From: CAZTLE01 sp964614415
GTDB lineage: Bacteria; Bacteroidota; Bacteroidia; Flavobacteriales; Flavobacteriaceae
Direction of reading: 5' to 3'
DNA: 51,083 nt
Assembly: GCA_964614415.1 (NCBI GenBank)
Contig: CAZTLE010000004.1
Coordinates: forward strand, 1-51,083
The position numbers and the translations under genes were made by a program. Positions 33,868-43,359 of the stretch are shown here, in pieces. Position 1 is the stretch's first letter. The number at the start of each line of letters is the position of its first letter. The notes under the pieces are model-generated. The model searched no databases, was not told the origin of the DNA, and worked only from the letters and a program-made list of their open reading frames with translations.

Positions 33868-33909
33868 GAATAATACCATTGACGATCCGAACAAGAGGTG
33901 GTATTATTC
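33868..33909. promoter_or_regulatory. 11-bp perfect inverted repeat in the divergent promoter region
   Basis: GAATAATACCA (33868-33878) and TGGTATTATTC (33899-33909) are separated by 20 bases, between the divergent ACT-TIR and M20 genes. It may be an operator for a dimeric regulator, or a hairpin. A TACCTTAG box follows before the M20 start. Confidence 0.5.
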
Positions 33910-33952
33910 AAACTCTGTTATTCACTACCTTAGAGGTTCAAACCACATCCCT

Positions 33953-35482
33953 ATGAGATTACGTATTACCATCGCTATTTTTTCTCTTTTCTCGCTTATC
34001 TCTTTTCACAATACAAAGGCGCAATCGATTTCTCAAACCCAACTCGAAACGCTGGCAGCCAAATACACGGCCGGGTCCTGGGACATGTACAAAGAACTGC
34101 TGAGTATCCCTAACGATGCTGCAGATGATCCAAAATTCATTGAACAAAACGTGCAATGGTGTGAAAGCGCGTTTGGTAACCGAGGGTTTAGTACTCAGCG
34201 GATTGAAACTCCGGGAGCGCCCTTGTTACTGGCAGAGCGAAAAGCAGCTGGTGCGATTAAAACGGTGCTGATTTACCTGCAGATCGACGGTCAACCGGTT
34301 GATCCTTCCCGCTGGGATCAGGAAGATCCCTGGAAGCCGGTACTTAAGGCAGAAAAACATCCCGGGAAGTGGGAAGAGATTCCATGGGAGTTAATAGAGA
34401 ATTACGAGGACGACTGGCGCATTTTCGCCCGGGCAGCCAGTGACGCCAAAGGACCTGTAGCCATGTTTTTGGCAGCGATGGATGCCCTAAAAGAAGCCGG
34501 GGTGAATCCGAATTTCAATATGAAAGTGATCATGGATTTCGAAGAAGAACTGGGCTCTCCCAACCTTCCACAGGCCGTGACCGATAATACCGAACTCCTG
34601 GCCGCTGATATGCTGATCATCTTTGACGGCCCTATGCACAGAAGCAATAAGCCAACGCTCACTTTTGGCGCACGAGGAATTTCAACTATCGATCTCACTA
34701 CCTATGGCCCGATCGTTCCACAACATAGCGGCCATTTTGGAAACTACGTACCCAACCCGGCCTTCCGGCTCTCAAAGTTGCTGGCGTCAATGAAAGACGA
34801 CAACGGACGTGTAACTATCCCGGGATTCTATGATGGTATTTCCATAGATGAGAATACTCACAAGATATTAAAAGCTGTGCCGCATGATGAGGAGCAACTC
34901 ATGGACATTCTTCAATTGGGAAGTGTGGATAAGGTAGGGAGCTATTATCAGGAGGCTATTCAATATCCTTCGCTGAACATTCGCGGAATGCAATCCGGAT
35001 GGATTGATGAAAAAGTACGTACCATTATACCTGCCTGGGCGAGAGCTGAGATCGATGTGCGATTGGTACTGGAATCGGACCCTGAACGGCTCATGGGACT
35101 CATTAAAAAACATGTCGAAGATCAGGGATTTTTTGTGACTGATCGCGAACCCACCAAGGAGGAACGCATGGCCCATGAGAAAGTGGCCTCATTCACCTAC
35201 AAGGTATCCTATCAATCCTTCCGTACCGATTTCAATAGCGAGGTAGGGCAGTGGCTACGGCGTTCCCTGAAGAAAGCCCATGGCGAAGATCCCATTATGT
35301 TCCGAATGTCCGGGGGATCCATCCCTATTTCTCCTTTTGTGGTAACGCTAGGAATACCAGCAGTGACTGTCCCTACGGTAAACAGGGACAATAATCAACA
35401 TAGCCCGAATGAGAACTTACGTCTGGGTAACTACCGAAACGGGGTTAAAACGATGATCGCAATTTTGAGCGAAGAACTCTAA
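33953..35482 (+). CDS. M20 family peptidase-like protein, first zinc His replaced
   Basis: The 509-residue protein has a signal peptide (hydrophobic stretch ending HNTKAQ) and the M20 layout: ARAASDAKGP, DFEEELGSPNLP, FDGPMHRSN, the lid motif VPQHSGHFGNYVPNP and the C-terminal QHSPNENLRLG. The first motif, normally GHYDGQPV, reads LQIDGQPV, so Gln110 stands at the first metal-binding histidine while Asp112 remains. The protein may be mono-zinc, have changed metal use or be inactive. It is divergent from the ACT-TIR gene and convergent, with a two-base gap, with the glycine-zipper gene. Confidence 0.9.
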   Translation: MRLRITIAIFSLFSLISFHNTKAQSISQTQLETLAAKYTAGSWDMYKELLSIPNDAADDPKFIEQNVQWCESAFGNRGFSTQRIETPGAPLLLAERKAAGAIKTVLIYLQIDGQPVDPSRWDQEDPWKPVLKAEKHPGKWEEIPWELIENYEDDWRIFARAASDAKGPVAMFLAAMDALKEAGVNPNFNMKVIMDFEEELGSPNLPQAVTDNTELLAADMLIIFDGPMHRSNKPTLTFGARGISTIDLTTYGPIVPQHSGHFGNYVPNPAFRLSKLLASMKDDNGRVTIPGFYDGISIDENTHKILKAVPHDEEQLMDILQLGSVDKVGSYYQEAIQYPSLNIRGMQSGWIDEKVRTIIPAWARAEIDVRLVLESDPERLMGLIKKHVEDQGFFVTDREPTKEERMAHEKVASFTYKVSYQSFRTDFNSEVGQWLRRSLKKAHGEDPIMFRMSGGSIPISPFVVTLGIPAVTVPTVNRDNNQHSPNENLRLGNYRNGVKTMIAILSEEL

Positions 35483-35484
35483 AC

Positions 35485-36033
35485 TTAGTCGCCTTTTAAA
35501 TATTTTCCCAGTTGGACACCCGCAGCCCCGGCGGCGGCACCTATAACAATGGCTCCACCTACGGCTCCGGCCACACCTGCCGCTCCTAAGCCGGCTAGCG
35601 CTCCATATTTACCTGCAGCGGCTGCCAATCCGGCACCTACGAAAGCACCAAGCTTAGCGCCTTCAGATGTAGAGTTTCTGGAGGATTTGTGTCCCGGCGC
35701 TTTGGGAGAAAAGCGGTAGCTTTCATAATCAGCTACGGCAAGTTTGAAAGCGTCGGTGTCAATGCGCTTATCCAGGGGAATTACAGGATCTTCGCCAAAA
35801 CAAGGACCCCATCCCGGGTTTTGATTGATGAGTTCCGGACCGTCATCGATTACGATGGGTTGCTTTGGTAATTCAGGAAGATTGAGCTCTTCCAGCAACT
35901 TCTTCACGTCTTTCATGTTTTGCATTTGAGACGCTTTTTGCTGAGTGTCGGCGGAAAGTAGTTTCTCCAGGCTTTCCTGGCTGAAATAATCATTGAGATT
36001 GAGCTTGGTGGCCAATTCTTGTGCAGTATTCAT
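35485..36033 (-). CDS. Hypothetical protein with Gly/Ala-zipper C-terminus
   Basis: The 182-residue protein is not recognised. The first 75 residues are acidic and helical with Leu-rich stretches (VKKLLEELNLPELPKQP), the middle contains NQNPGWGPCFGEDPVIPLD, and the last 55 residues form a long Gly/Ala-rich hydrophobic stretch with repeated GxxxG-type spacing (GAKLGAFVGAGLAAAAG, VGGAIVIGAAAGAAG) ending KYLKGD. Such glycine zippers occur in membrane-inserting proteins, including some bacteriocins. There is no signal peptide or double-Gly leader that I can assign. Confidence 0.68.
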   Translation of the reverse strand: MNTAQELATKLNLNDYFSQESLEKLLSADTQQKASQMQNMKDVKKLLEELNLPELPKQPIVIDDGPELINQNPGWGPCFGEDPVIPLDKRIDTDAFKLAVADYESYRFSPKAPGHKSSRNSTSEGAKLGAFVGAGLAAAAGKYGALAGLGAAGVAGAVGGAIVIGAAAGAAGVQLGKYLKGD

Positions 36034-36108
36034 TGTACATGAGTTTACGGGGAGCGTAAGCGATTGGCATGCAAGTATTTAAAGATAGTGATTTTTTGAA
36101 TTTGGCTA

Positions 36109-36162
36109 TAAAAACCCTCCGTCGCCACCCTTCGATAAACTCAGGGACCGGCTATGGAGGGT
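36109..36162 (-). terminator. Terminator of the T9SS gene group
   Basis: On the minus strand ACCCTCC ... GGAGGGT forms a long stem with internal pairing, followed by TTTTAT. It lies 20 bases beyond the stop of the OmpA-family gene. Confidence 0.75.
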
Positions 36163-36181
36163 ATTTGACTAGTTAGTATAG

Positions 36182-38056
36182 TTACCGCTCAACAATTATA
36201 AATTCTGAGCGCCTATTAGTCTGTCGTTGTTCGTCCGTACAGTTCTCACCGCAAGGCACGGCCGGCTTGGTCTCACCAAAGCCCTGACCACTAATACGGT
36301 TGGCATCAATGCCCTGAGAGATCACATACTGTACAGTAGACTGGGCTCTTCGTTCGGAAAGTGCCAGGTTGTATTCGTCACGGCCCTTGTTATCCGTATG
36401 GCTTTCCACAGCTATGACCATTTTCGGATATTTCTTCATAATGGCCACCAGCTTATCCAGTTCGAAGGCAGCTTGTGGTTTGATGTTGTGTTTATCATAA
36501 TCGAACAGTATGGGATTCAGTTCGATCTTATCGTCTACAATGATCGCTTCGATAGGACGCATTTGGATCGTTGCGGTAAGCTCACCGCTTGGTGCTGCCT
36601 CTACATTCGCAACCCCTGGCTCAAAACCACGCATGAAGCCCTGCAGCACATGAGGCCGTTCGCATTCTGCGAGTAGGGAGGAGGTTCCATCTTCCCCTGT
36701 AGATCTTGTGCTCAGTTTGTTTTCCTGAGTGTCGTACATATCCACGCGGACACCAAAGATCGGTTCGTCGGTGTACTCATTGATCACGGTCACATTAATG
36801 GTTACCTCACAAGGAGGATCCAGTTTTGTGATGGCATATATGTCATCACTTCCTTTTCCGCCTTCGCGATTGGAGGATACATACCCCGTTTCGGTGGCGG
36901 GATCATATTTGAAAGCAAAGTCATCATCTACACTATTGGCACCAACCCCCAGATTTTTAACCGTTCCGTCTTCTACGACAAATACATCCAGAAGTCCAAT
37001 GCCCTGATGCCCATCACTGGAGAAATACAGGGTTCCGACCGAATCAACATAAGGGAATACTTCCTTTCCTTCGGTATTTACATTCGAGACTCCCTGAGGA
37101 CTTCCAAAACTGCCGTCACTATTCACGGTGACCTGATAGATATCCGACAAGCCTTTTCCACCCGGTTTGTCACTTACAAAGTAGAGCGTATTGCCATCCG
37201 GACTTAGAGCCGGGTGACCCGTAGAGTACTCGCTGCTGTTAAATGGCACCGGTTGCACATCCTGCCAACGACCATCTACAAGTTCTGCGTAGTAGAGGTT
37301 GATTTGATTCACGCCTTCCTCACTTTTGTCGTACTTGCCCCGGTAGAAGTCATTTCGATCAAAATATATGCGCTTTCCGTCCGGGCTAATGGCCACATTA
37401 CCTTCGTGGTATTTGGTGTTCACATCGCCTTCCATGAGGGACGCATTCTTTACCGTTCCGCCAACAATTTCAGCTTCGTATACGTCGAGATAGGGTTCTT
37501 CGTTCCAACCGTATTTTTTTCGTTGGGTGTTGCGAGCTGAAGAGAAATAGAAGGTCTTGTCGACTGTGATACCACCAAACTCGGAGTACTCGGTATTGAT
37601 CTCCTCCATGTTCTTGGCTTCAAACCGAGGCACTTCGTCCATAATGGTGGGCACGTAGTTCGGATTCTTGAGAAATTCTTTGGCCCGGGAGTCCTCCGGT
37701 TTCAGCTGAGCAAACGTTTTCATCCAGGTGTTGTGATCGCTAATCTTGCCATTCGCCTTAAGCGATTGGGCGTAGTTATACACAGTTTCCGGATTCACCT
37801 TGCGGCCCTTCACCACCCTTTTGTAGTAGGTCTCGGCCTTTTTGGTGTCATTGATATAATAATAGCTATTAGCCAGCTTCTCGAACACATAACGGCTCCC
37901 TTTTCCTTTTTTAAGTAGTTTCTGATAGGCAGCTGCGGCATCTGTATAGGCCAGTCTGTTATACAGGGCATCGGCCTTTTTGGTGTCTTTGTTCTGGGCG
38001 GTCATTACTGAAGTGCTAACCGCGATGAGCAATGATAGAATATATATTTTTTTCAT
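36182..38056 (-). CDS. PorE-like OmpA-family protein (TPR, PD40, CRD, OmpA)
   Basis: The 624-residue protein has a signal peptide (MKKIYILSLLIAVSTSVMTA) and four modules: TPR-like repeats (about 25-125), a beta-propeller of PD40/WD40-like blades (about 150-400: GNVAISPDGKRIYFDR, GHPALSPDGNTLYFVS), a carboxypeptidase-regulatory domain (about 415-500), and a C-terminal OmpA domain with peptidoglycan-binding residues (VESHTDNKGRDEYNLALSERRA, NRRSEFIIVER). This is the architecture of PorE, the peptidoglycan-associated T9SS component; paralogues with the same layout accompany PorP/SprF proteins. It is downstream of porP/sprF and the large CTD protein on one transcript. Confidence 0.9.
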   Translation of the reverse strand: MKKIYILSLLIAVSTSVMTAQNKDTKKADALYNRLAYTDAAAAYQKLLKKGKGSRYVFEKLANSYYYINDTKKAETYYKRVVKGRKVNPETVYNYAQSLKANGKISDHNTWMKTFAQLKPEDSRAKEFLKNPNYVPTIMDEVPRFEAKNMEEINTEYSEFGGITVDKTFYFSSARNTQRKKYGWNEEPYLDVYEAEIVGGTVKNASLMEGDVNTKYHEGNVAISPDGKRIYFDRNDFYRGKYDKSEEGVNQINLYYAELVDGRWQDVQPVPFNSSEYSTGHPALSPDGNTLYFVSDKPGGKGLSDIYQVTVNSDGSFGSPQGVSNVNTEGKEVFPYVDSVGTLYFSSDGHQGIGLLDVFVVEDGTVKNLGVGANSVDDDFAFKYDPATETGYVSSNREGGKGSDDIYAITKLDPPCEVTINVTVINEYTDEPIFGVRVDMYDTQENKLSTRSTGEDGTSSLLAECERPHVLQGFMRGFEPGVANVEAAPSGELTATIQMRPIEAIIVDDKIELNPILFDYDKHNIKPQAAFELDKLVAIMKKYPKMVIAVESHTDNKGRDEYNLALSERRAQSTVQYVISQGIDANRISGQGFGETKPAVPCGENCTDEQRQTNRRSEFIIVER

Positions 38057-38081
38057 TCTGAATTAGCTTAAGAGTTACCCA

Positions 38082-39011
38082 TTAGAAATATCGTGGTGAG
38101 CGCAGTGCGCGTTTCTTAAAGAATACATCGAAGGTGAGAATGATCTCGTGGGATGAATTCGCCACCGCTTCGAGGTCTGAGATTACACGGTCATAGGCAT
38201 AACCGATTCGTATGTTAGGAGTTGCCTGGAATCCAACCAACCCGCTAAAACTGTCGTCCAGTCGATAGGATGCGCCGATTTCAAACTTTTCATAGAACAA
38301 GGCGTTCAGGTTCCCGTCGAAAGAAACAGGCGCATCAAAGGCCGATTTCACCATTACGGAAGGTTTCAGCTTCACGTTGTCATTCACCTGGAACACATAT
38401 CCCGCTGTTGCAAAGTAGTGATTGGTTTCCGAGCCGATCTTCAGTCCGTTGGCATCGAGGTGCGTCGAAGTCAGAAGATTCGGCACCGAAAGTCCAACGT
38501 AGAAATTGTCGGCATAGAGGAAGGCACCCGCACCGATATTCGGTGTAGTAGTATTCACATTTTCAGCAAAGAAAGGATCGTTAGGGTCTTGCAGGATCAG
38601 GTCCGTCAATCCAATATCATGGAAGGTAGCCCCTGCTTTGATTCCCAGCGCAATGTTGATCGTTTCACTCAATTGAAGCGTATATGAGAAGTCTGCATAA
38701 ACGTTGGTTTCGTTAACCGGGCCTAACTCGTCCTTAATGGCCGAAAGCCCTAAGCCTACTTTATCCCCAAAAGGTGCATGCGCCGAAAAGGTGAATGTGG
38801 TAGGTGCACCGTCCAGGGCGTTCCATTGGTTTCGGTATAAGCCTGTAATGGACAGGCTTTCTTTGGACCCCGCATAAGCAGGGTTGATCACATTCATATT
38901 GTACATGTACTGGGTGTACTGCGGATCTTGTTGCCCCTGCACTTCCTGTGCAAGGAAAGCGATCAACAGGCCGGATAGTATATATAGTTTCTTCATTGTG
39001 GTCTTTTTCAT
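38082..39011 (-). CDS. PorP/SprF family type IX secretion membrane protein
   Basis: The protein of about 309 residues has a signal peptide ending QEVQGQ and the family start QDPQYTQYMYNMNVINPAYAGS, followed by LYRNQWNALDGAPTTFTFSAHAPF. A 14-strand-type outer-membrane barrel follows, ending in FKKRALRSPRYF. PorP/SprF proteins help secrete and attach large type B CTD proteins. The gene lies between such a substrate and the PorE-like gene, matching the sprB-sprF style arrangement. ATGs at 39020, 39011 and 38996 are all in frame; 39011 or 38996 give sensible signal peptides. Confidence 0.93.
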   Translation of the reverse strand: MKKTTMKKLYILSGLLIAFLAQEVQGQQDPQYTQYMYNMNVINPAYAGSKESLSITGLYRNQWNALDGAPTTFTFSAHAPFGDKVGLGLSAIKDELGPVNETNVYADFSYTLQLSETINIALGIKAGATFHDIGLTDLILQDPNDPFFAENVNTTTPNIGAGAFLYADNFYVGLSVPNLLTSTHLDANGLKIGSETNHYFATAGYVFQVNDNVKLKPSVMVKSAFDAPVSFDGNLNALFYEKFEIGASYRLDDSFSGLVGFQATPNIRIGYAYDRVISDLEAVANSSHEIILTFDVFFKKRALRSPRYF

Positions 39012-39029
39012 TTGTAACACGTAGGTGTA

Positions 39030-42000
39030 TTAATTAGCTCGGTTTAGATAGATCCATCCTGTCGCCTGCATCCCATATATGGGATCTTCGGAGGCGAGAT
39101 CGATCACATAGTAATAAGTTCCTGTTGGGAGGTCGTTGCCGTTTTCCGACTGTCCTCGCCATTCATTCACATATCCGTTTTGTTCAAACACGAGCAAACC
39201 GTGCCTGTTATAGATCTGAAGTTTATTGATACCACTTCGATCGCTTAGGAATTCAAGATCCAACGAATCATTGAAACCCGGGGATCCGTCGGGAGATAAT
39301 CCCTGGGAGATCACACAATTTCCAATGTCGTAAAGGGTCACATTTACAGAGGCCTCATTGATACAAGGTCCATCGGCTACTACCACAGTCACCGTTTGAG
39401 TTCCCATAGCATTTTCATCCAGCGTTAAATCCAGAGTACTTCCGGTCTCTCCGGCAAGTAATTCTCCGTTTAGGAACCACTGGAAACTAACATCGGTGGG
39501 CGTTACCGAAGCTACGATCGTCTGCACTTCGTTAGGACAGGTCTTGAAATCCGGTCCCAGATCCACCACAGGTAATTCTCCGAATTCCAGAGTAACACTA
39601 TCTGCAACAATACAATTGCCAACCGTAATTTGAAGGGAATAGGTATCCGAAGTGCTCACGGTTATCGTAGGAGTCGTCTCGCCGGTGCTCCACAAGTACT
39701 GAATACCGCTCGTATTTCCACCAATGGTAGGGATGATCTCTACGGCATCTCCATCACAGAAAGCCATATCTTCACCCAGCTCCAGAGTAGGTGTGTCGGT
39801 AACCGTAACCGGAATTACGACGGTACTCTCACTACAAGGAGGTATTGTGATTACCACGGTATACGTATCAGCGACTGTAGGTGTATATATGGCGTCCGTT
39901 GACACTACATTTCCACCGCCATCGGTCCATTCATACGAAACTGTAGTAAGGTCAATTCCCGGATTGATCGGAGTTGCATCAAGTGTTGGGAATGGATCTG
40001 TGGAACACAGGTCTACCCCGCTGGGCAGATCGGTTACAATATCGATCACTTCCAAAAGGATAAGATCAAAAGTCACCGTGTTATAACAAGTGGGCTCAGA
40101 AACATTCTCTACCCGTACCCAGACTGTCTCCGGATTGGCCGTACTGGCATACATGTCCGGTGTGAGAATCGGACTGGTATTGGCCTGAGCATCCAGATCG
40201 GTGAGGTGGAACGAGATATTGAAATCCACAGGATCCTGACCGTCAAGTATCGTTGGTATCTGTGCCGTGAGATCGAAGATCTCGGTTCCGTCGTTACCCT
40301 CGTCACACGCTTCCAGGTCCGGCGGGGTAACCAGTACCGGTTGCGGGTTGTTAAAGGCCAGCGCAATGTCATCGATGGCCAGGTCGTTACCGCAACCTCC
40401 GGGGGCATTGTTTATGAGCACTAATTGAATATCGGAATTAGCTCCGGTATTGAAATTGATAAAGAACTGTTGCCAGTTGGGATCGGATTCATTCTGAATG
40501 TCGCCTGTCACCGTTTCGGCAATAGTGACATTAGACGGATCTTCAATTCTAAAGATCACATTCGATGGGTTTCCGGTACCCGGACAAATAAAGGTGTCTA
40601 TATCATATACAGTGGTAATCCAGGCACTGAACGTATAATCAGTATCAGGTAGCAGTGTGATCGTCCTTCGATAGAACTCACCGGGGGTGAAATCGGCGTT
40701 CACGTAGAGTGCACGGCCATCCACATCGCCTTCGGTATGATCTTCCATACCGATGTGCCATCCTGTATTCAGTCCGTCTGAAATATTGGTAATGCTGTAT
40801 TCCCCATCATTCACTTGAGTCGTTTGATTACAAACGTAGGTGGTGGTCGCTCCACCCAGGTCACAAACGCGACCCGTTCCTGTTCCGAAGTCTTCCAGGA
40901 AGTCAATGGTAGTACAAACAGGAGGTACCGAACAATCGGGACTGGTAAGGAATAGGATCTCCACAGCATCCGACAGTGAGCAGCCACCTACGGTGACTTC
41001 TACGGAGTAGTTCCCGGTATCGGTAACCGTAATGGTAGGGGTGGTCTCTCCCGTACTCCACAAGTATGTTGCTCCTGTAGTATCACCTGTCAACTGAGGT
41101 ACGATCTCATAGGAAGCTACATCACAGAATGACAGATTACTCCCCAGATCCAGAGTGAAGGTCGCTTCCGATGTCACTTCGACATCATCGGTCACGGTGA
41201 CCATATCACCGTTACAGTTGGTATATGTCGCCCGCGCTGTATAGATTTCCGTAGCATTGGTAGGACATACATTTATTGTGGCATTTGTACCTATTACATT
41301 TCCTCCGGAATCCAGCCAGGCAAAATCAACCACGCTGGGACCGGCAGGGGTGAAACGCCATGCTTCGTTAGACGTTGTCCAGGGAGAATCGGATGTATTT
41401 CTTCCTGTTGGAACAAAGGCCGTATCACCGGCATCGTTTTGAATTCCTATCACGGCATTTCCGTCGTTCCATGTGGTACAGGTTGGCTTGTCGAGAATAT
41501 AAACATCGATGATATTGGTGGTTTCATAAAATACTACCATTTGTGTTGCCAGGAGGTTATTACATGCTCCGGAAAACAGAGGTACCTGATAATAGGAAAC
41601 GGCAAGCACTCGGTTGGGCGCCGTTCCAATAATCTCCCAGGCAATTTCATCAGTACCGGTACCCACAGAGGGGTCTATGTCATGACCGGGCGTAAATACA
41701 TTGGCTTCGCCGAGCGTTGGATTTGAGTTATTAGGTAGGTCCTCATCGAAAGACCAGCCGTTGGTAGTATCACCGGGGTCCACATCAAAGCGAATTACCC
41801 CGTTCGACCCTACCTGGAATTGTGTCTCGATATCCCCGAAGTAACAGAAGTCAAAAGGCAACGCCTCAACTCCGGACCAGGCGTCATCGATATTGGTGTT
41901 CACCGAATTGGCAAGGCCGTTGAATGGAAAGGGGGGATCAAAGTCAATAGAGGAAACGGTATAGGTATTCGTTTCTCCGATATCAAGGAAGTTGGCCGTA

Positions 42001-42203
42001 AGGTCTGTACAGCCACCTCCGCCACAAGCGATGGTTACGTCGGGCCCTGCATCCACAAAGGGGTTGCCGGGATCCTGAGCCATGGCCAGAGGAGCAATGA
42101 ACAGCACAAAAAGAAAACTCATTGCACGCGGTAAAATCGCGTTCCAATGAGTCAACATTTCATCAAATCCATCGCGAAAATGGAAAGGTAGATATGATTT
42201 CAT
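39030..42203 (-). CDS. Large adhesin-like protein with type B T9SS sorting domain
   Basis: The 1057-residue protein has a signal peptide (hydrophobic core MSFLFVLFIAPLAMAQ after a long N-region) and a DAGPDVTIACGGGGCTDLTANF start. It contains PKD/Ig-like repeats (LGSNLSFCDVASYEIVPQL..., LGEDMAFCDGDAVEIIPTI..., both with YLWSTGETTPTITV), a MAM-like region around 430-630, and a gliding-motility C-terminal domain (ISQGLSPDGSPGFNDSLDL ... LQIYNRHGLLVFEQNGY ... PTGTYYYVI). The C-terminus targets it through T9SS to the surface, probably as an adhesin exported by the neighbouring PorP/SprF protein. Cys pairs suggest disulfides. Confidence 0.93.
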   Translation of the reverse strand: MKSYLPFHFRDGFDEMLTHWNAILPRAMSFLFVLFIAPLAMAQDPGNPFVDAGPDVTIACGGGGCTDLTANFLDIGETNTYTVSSIDFDPPFPFNGLANSVNTNIDDAWSGVEALPFDFCYFGDIETQFQVGSNGVIRFDVDPGDTTNGWSFDEDLPNNSNPTLGEANVFTPGHDIDPSVGTGTDEIAWEIIGTAPNRVLAVSYYQVPLFSGACNNLLATQMVVFYETTNIIDVYILDKPTCTTWNDGNAVIGIQNDAGDTAFVPTGRNTSDSPWTTSNEAWRFTPAGPSVVDFAWLDSGGNVIGTNATINVCPTNATEIYTARATYTNCNGDMVTVTDDVEVTSEATFTLDLGSNLSFCDVASYEIVPQLTGDTTGATYLWSTGETTPTITVTDTGNYSVEVTVGGCSLSDAVEILFLTSPDCSVPPVCTTIDFLEDFGTGTGRVCDLGGATTTYVCNQTTQVNDGEYSITNISDGLNTGWHIGMEDHTEGDVDGRALYVNADFTPGEFYRRTITLLPDTDYTFSAWITTVYDIDTFICPGTGNPSNVIFRIEDPSNVTIAETVTGDIQNESDPNWQQFFINFNTGANSDIQLVLINNAPGGCGNDLAIDDIALAFNNPQPVLVTPPDLEACDEGNDGTEIFDLTAQIPTILDGQDPVDFNISFHLTDLDAQANTSPILTPDMYASTANPETVWVRVENVSEPTCYNTVTFDLILLEVIDIVTDLPSGVDLCSTDPFPTLDATPINPGIDLTTVSYEWTDGGGNVVSTDAIYTPTVADTYTVVITIPPCSESTVVIPVTVTDTPTLELGEDMAFCDGDAVEIIPTIGGNTSGIQYLWSTGETTPTITVSTSDTYSLQITVGNCIVADSVTLEFGELPVVDLGPDFKTCPNEVQTIVASVTPTDVSFQWFLNGELLAGETGSTLDLTLDENAMGTQTVTVVVADGPCINEASVNVTLYDIGNCVISQGLSPDGSPGFNDSLDLEFLSDRSGINKLQIYNRHGLLVFEQNGYVNEWRGQSENGNDLPTGTYYYVIDLASEDPIYGMQATGWIYLNRAN

Positions 42204-42230
42204 ATAGGTTATGGTTGGTGTTTAACTTAT

Positions 42231-42238
42231 CTAAGATA
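42231..42238 (-). promoter_or_regulatory. -7 promoter box of the T9SS group (TATCTTAG)
   Basis: Minus-strand TATCTTAG is close to TAnnTTTG and lies 27 bases before the ATG at 42203, allowing a leader of roughly 20 bases. Confidence 0.45.
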
Positions 42239-42323
42239 GCTAAAAAAGGACTCTGAGATGGTGTAGCCTAATTTTTTAGTTATGAAGCAGGAAAAGTCGA
42301 CGATCAGCAAGACATATGTATCC

Positions 42324-43283
42324 CTATTTCCCTATAGAAAAGATAGTGTAAACCGGAAAATGATCGCTAATACCACCTTTGTATTTTGGACCTGCGTAGG
42401 TTCGGAAGGGATTCCCTTTAAACCTTCCCTTAAATTCCTGAAGGTCCTTCGGATTGAAGATACGTGCTTTTTCAAATTGAAACGGATTGTCGTACGGCTT
42501 CAGAAAATTGTTGGATAGTATAATCTGATCAAACAGGTTCCATGCCCCTCTGTGGTTAAGACTGCCCTCATATCGGGTCCAAAGCAAGTCCATTGGGTTG
42601 TAAAACTCCTGTTCCATTAGGGTATAGATACTTTTACATTTTGGATTGTCATTGAAGTCTCCCATGATTACAATACGTGCGTCCGGATCTTCGGAGATTA
42701 TTTGAGCGATGATCTCGCGATTCTTTTCGGCGGCAGCCATACGTTTGTGTTCAGTTTCCTCTGTGCCTGAACGTCTTGAAGGCCAGTGGTTTACAAGTAT
42801 ATGAAAGGCCTCTCCTTCCAGACGGCCTCTTACATGGAGTACATCTCGCGTATGATCGGGAGCTCCGTGTTCATCGGTGAGTTGTAACCCGAATACTTCA
42901 CTGTGGTCGACCTTAAAGATGTCTTTGCGATACAGAAGGGCCGTGTCGATTCCGCGTTCATCGGGGGAATCGTAATGTACGTAGTTGTATCCTTTCTTTT
43001 TAAGGAATTTAGACGCCAGCAATGCCTCAATGACTGTGTTGTTTTCCACTTCTGCGATTCCAAGGATGGCAGGGGCATATCCGGTATGTTCATACCCTAT
43101 TTGGGAGATAACGCGCCCCAGTTTTTTTACCTTCTTGTTGTAGCGTTTTTCGTTCCATTTTTTATCGGAGTCCGGCGTAAAATCATCATCCAGGGTATGT
43201 GGATCGTCTTTGATGTCGAATAAATTCTCGAGGTTGTAGAAACCAATCGTGTATAAATTTTTTTTCTTGGAAGAACTTCCCAT
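42324..43283 (-). CDS. Cytoplasmic endonuclease/exonuclease/phosphatase-family protein
   Basis: The 319-residue protein is a paralogue of the secreted enzyme at 15973-17025, sharing IGFYNLENLFD, GIAEVENNTVIEAL, SPDERGIDTALLYRKD, VNHWPSRRSGTEETE, MGDFNDNP and SDHFPVY. Active-site Asn, Glu, Asp and His positions look complete. It begins MGSSSKKKNLYTIGF, with no signal peptide, so it should act inside the cell on DNA, RNA or a phosphoester; the substrate is not predictable. It is divergent from hflX. Confidence 0.9.
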   Translation of the reverse strand: MGSSSKKKNLYTIGFYNLENLFDIKDDPHTLDDDFTPDSDKKWNEKRYNKKVKKLGRVISQIGYEHTGYAPAILGIAEVENNTVIEALLASKFLKKKGYNYVHYDSPDERGIDTALLYRKDIFKVDHSEVFGLQLTDEHGAPDHTRDVLHVRGRLEGEAFHILVNHWPSRRSGTEETEHKRMAAAEKNREIIAQIISEDPDARIVIMGDFNDNPKCKSIYTLMEQEFYNPMDLLWTRYEGSLNHRGAWNLFDQIILSNNFLKPYDNPFQFEKARIFNPKDLQEFKGRFKGNPFRTYAGPKYKGGISDHFPVYTIFSIGK

Positions 43284-43335
43284 AAGTCAGCGTTATCTGC
43301 CCTTAAATTACAAAAATCCCTAGCAAAGCATTTTG

Positions 43336-43343
43336 TACCTTTG
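43336..43343 (+). promoter_or_regulatory. -7 promoter box of hflX (TACCTTTG)
   Basis: An exact TAnnTTTG match 17 bases before the proposed hflX ATG at 43360. Its position argues against starting translation at the in-frame codon at 43333. Confidence 0.55.
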
Positions 43344-43359
43344 CCGAACAAATTTTGTG

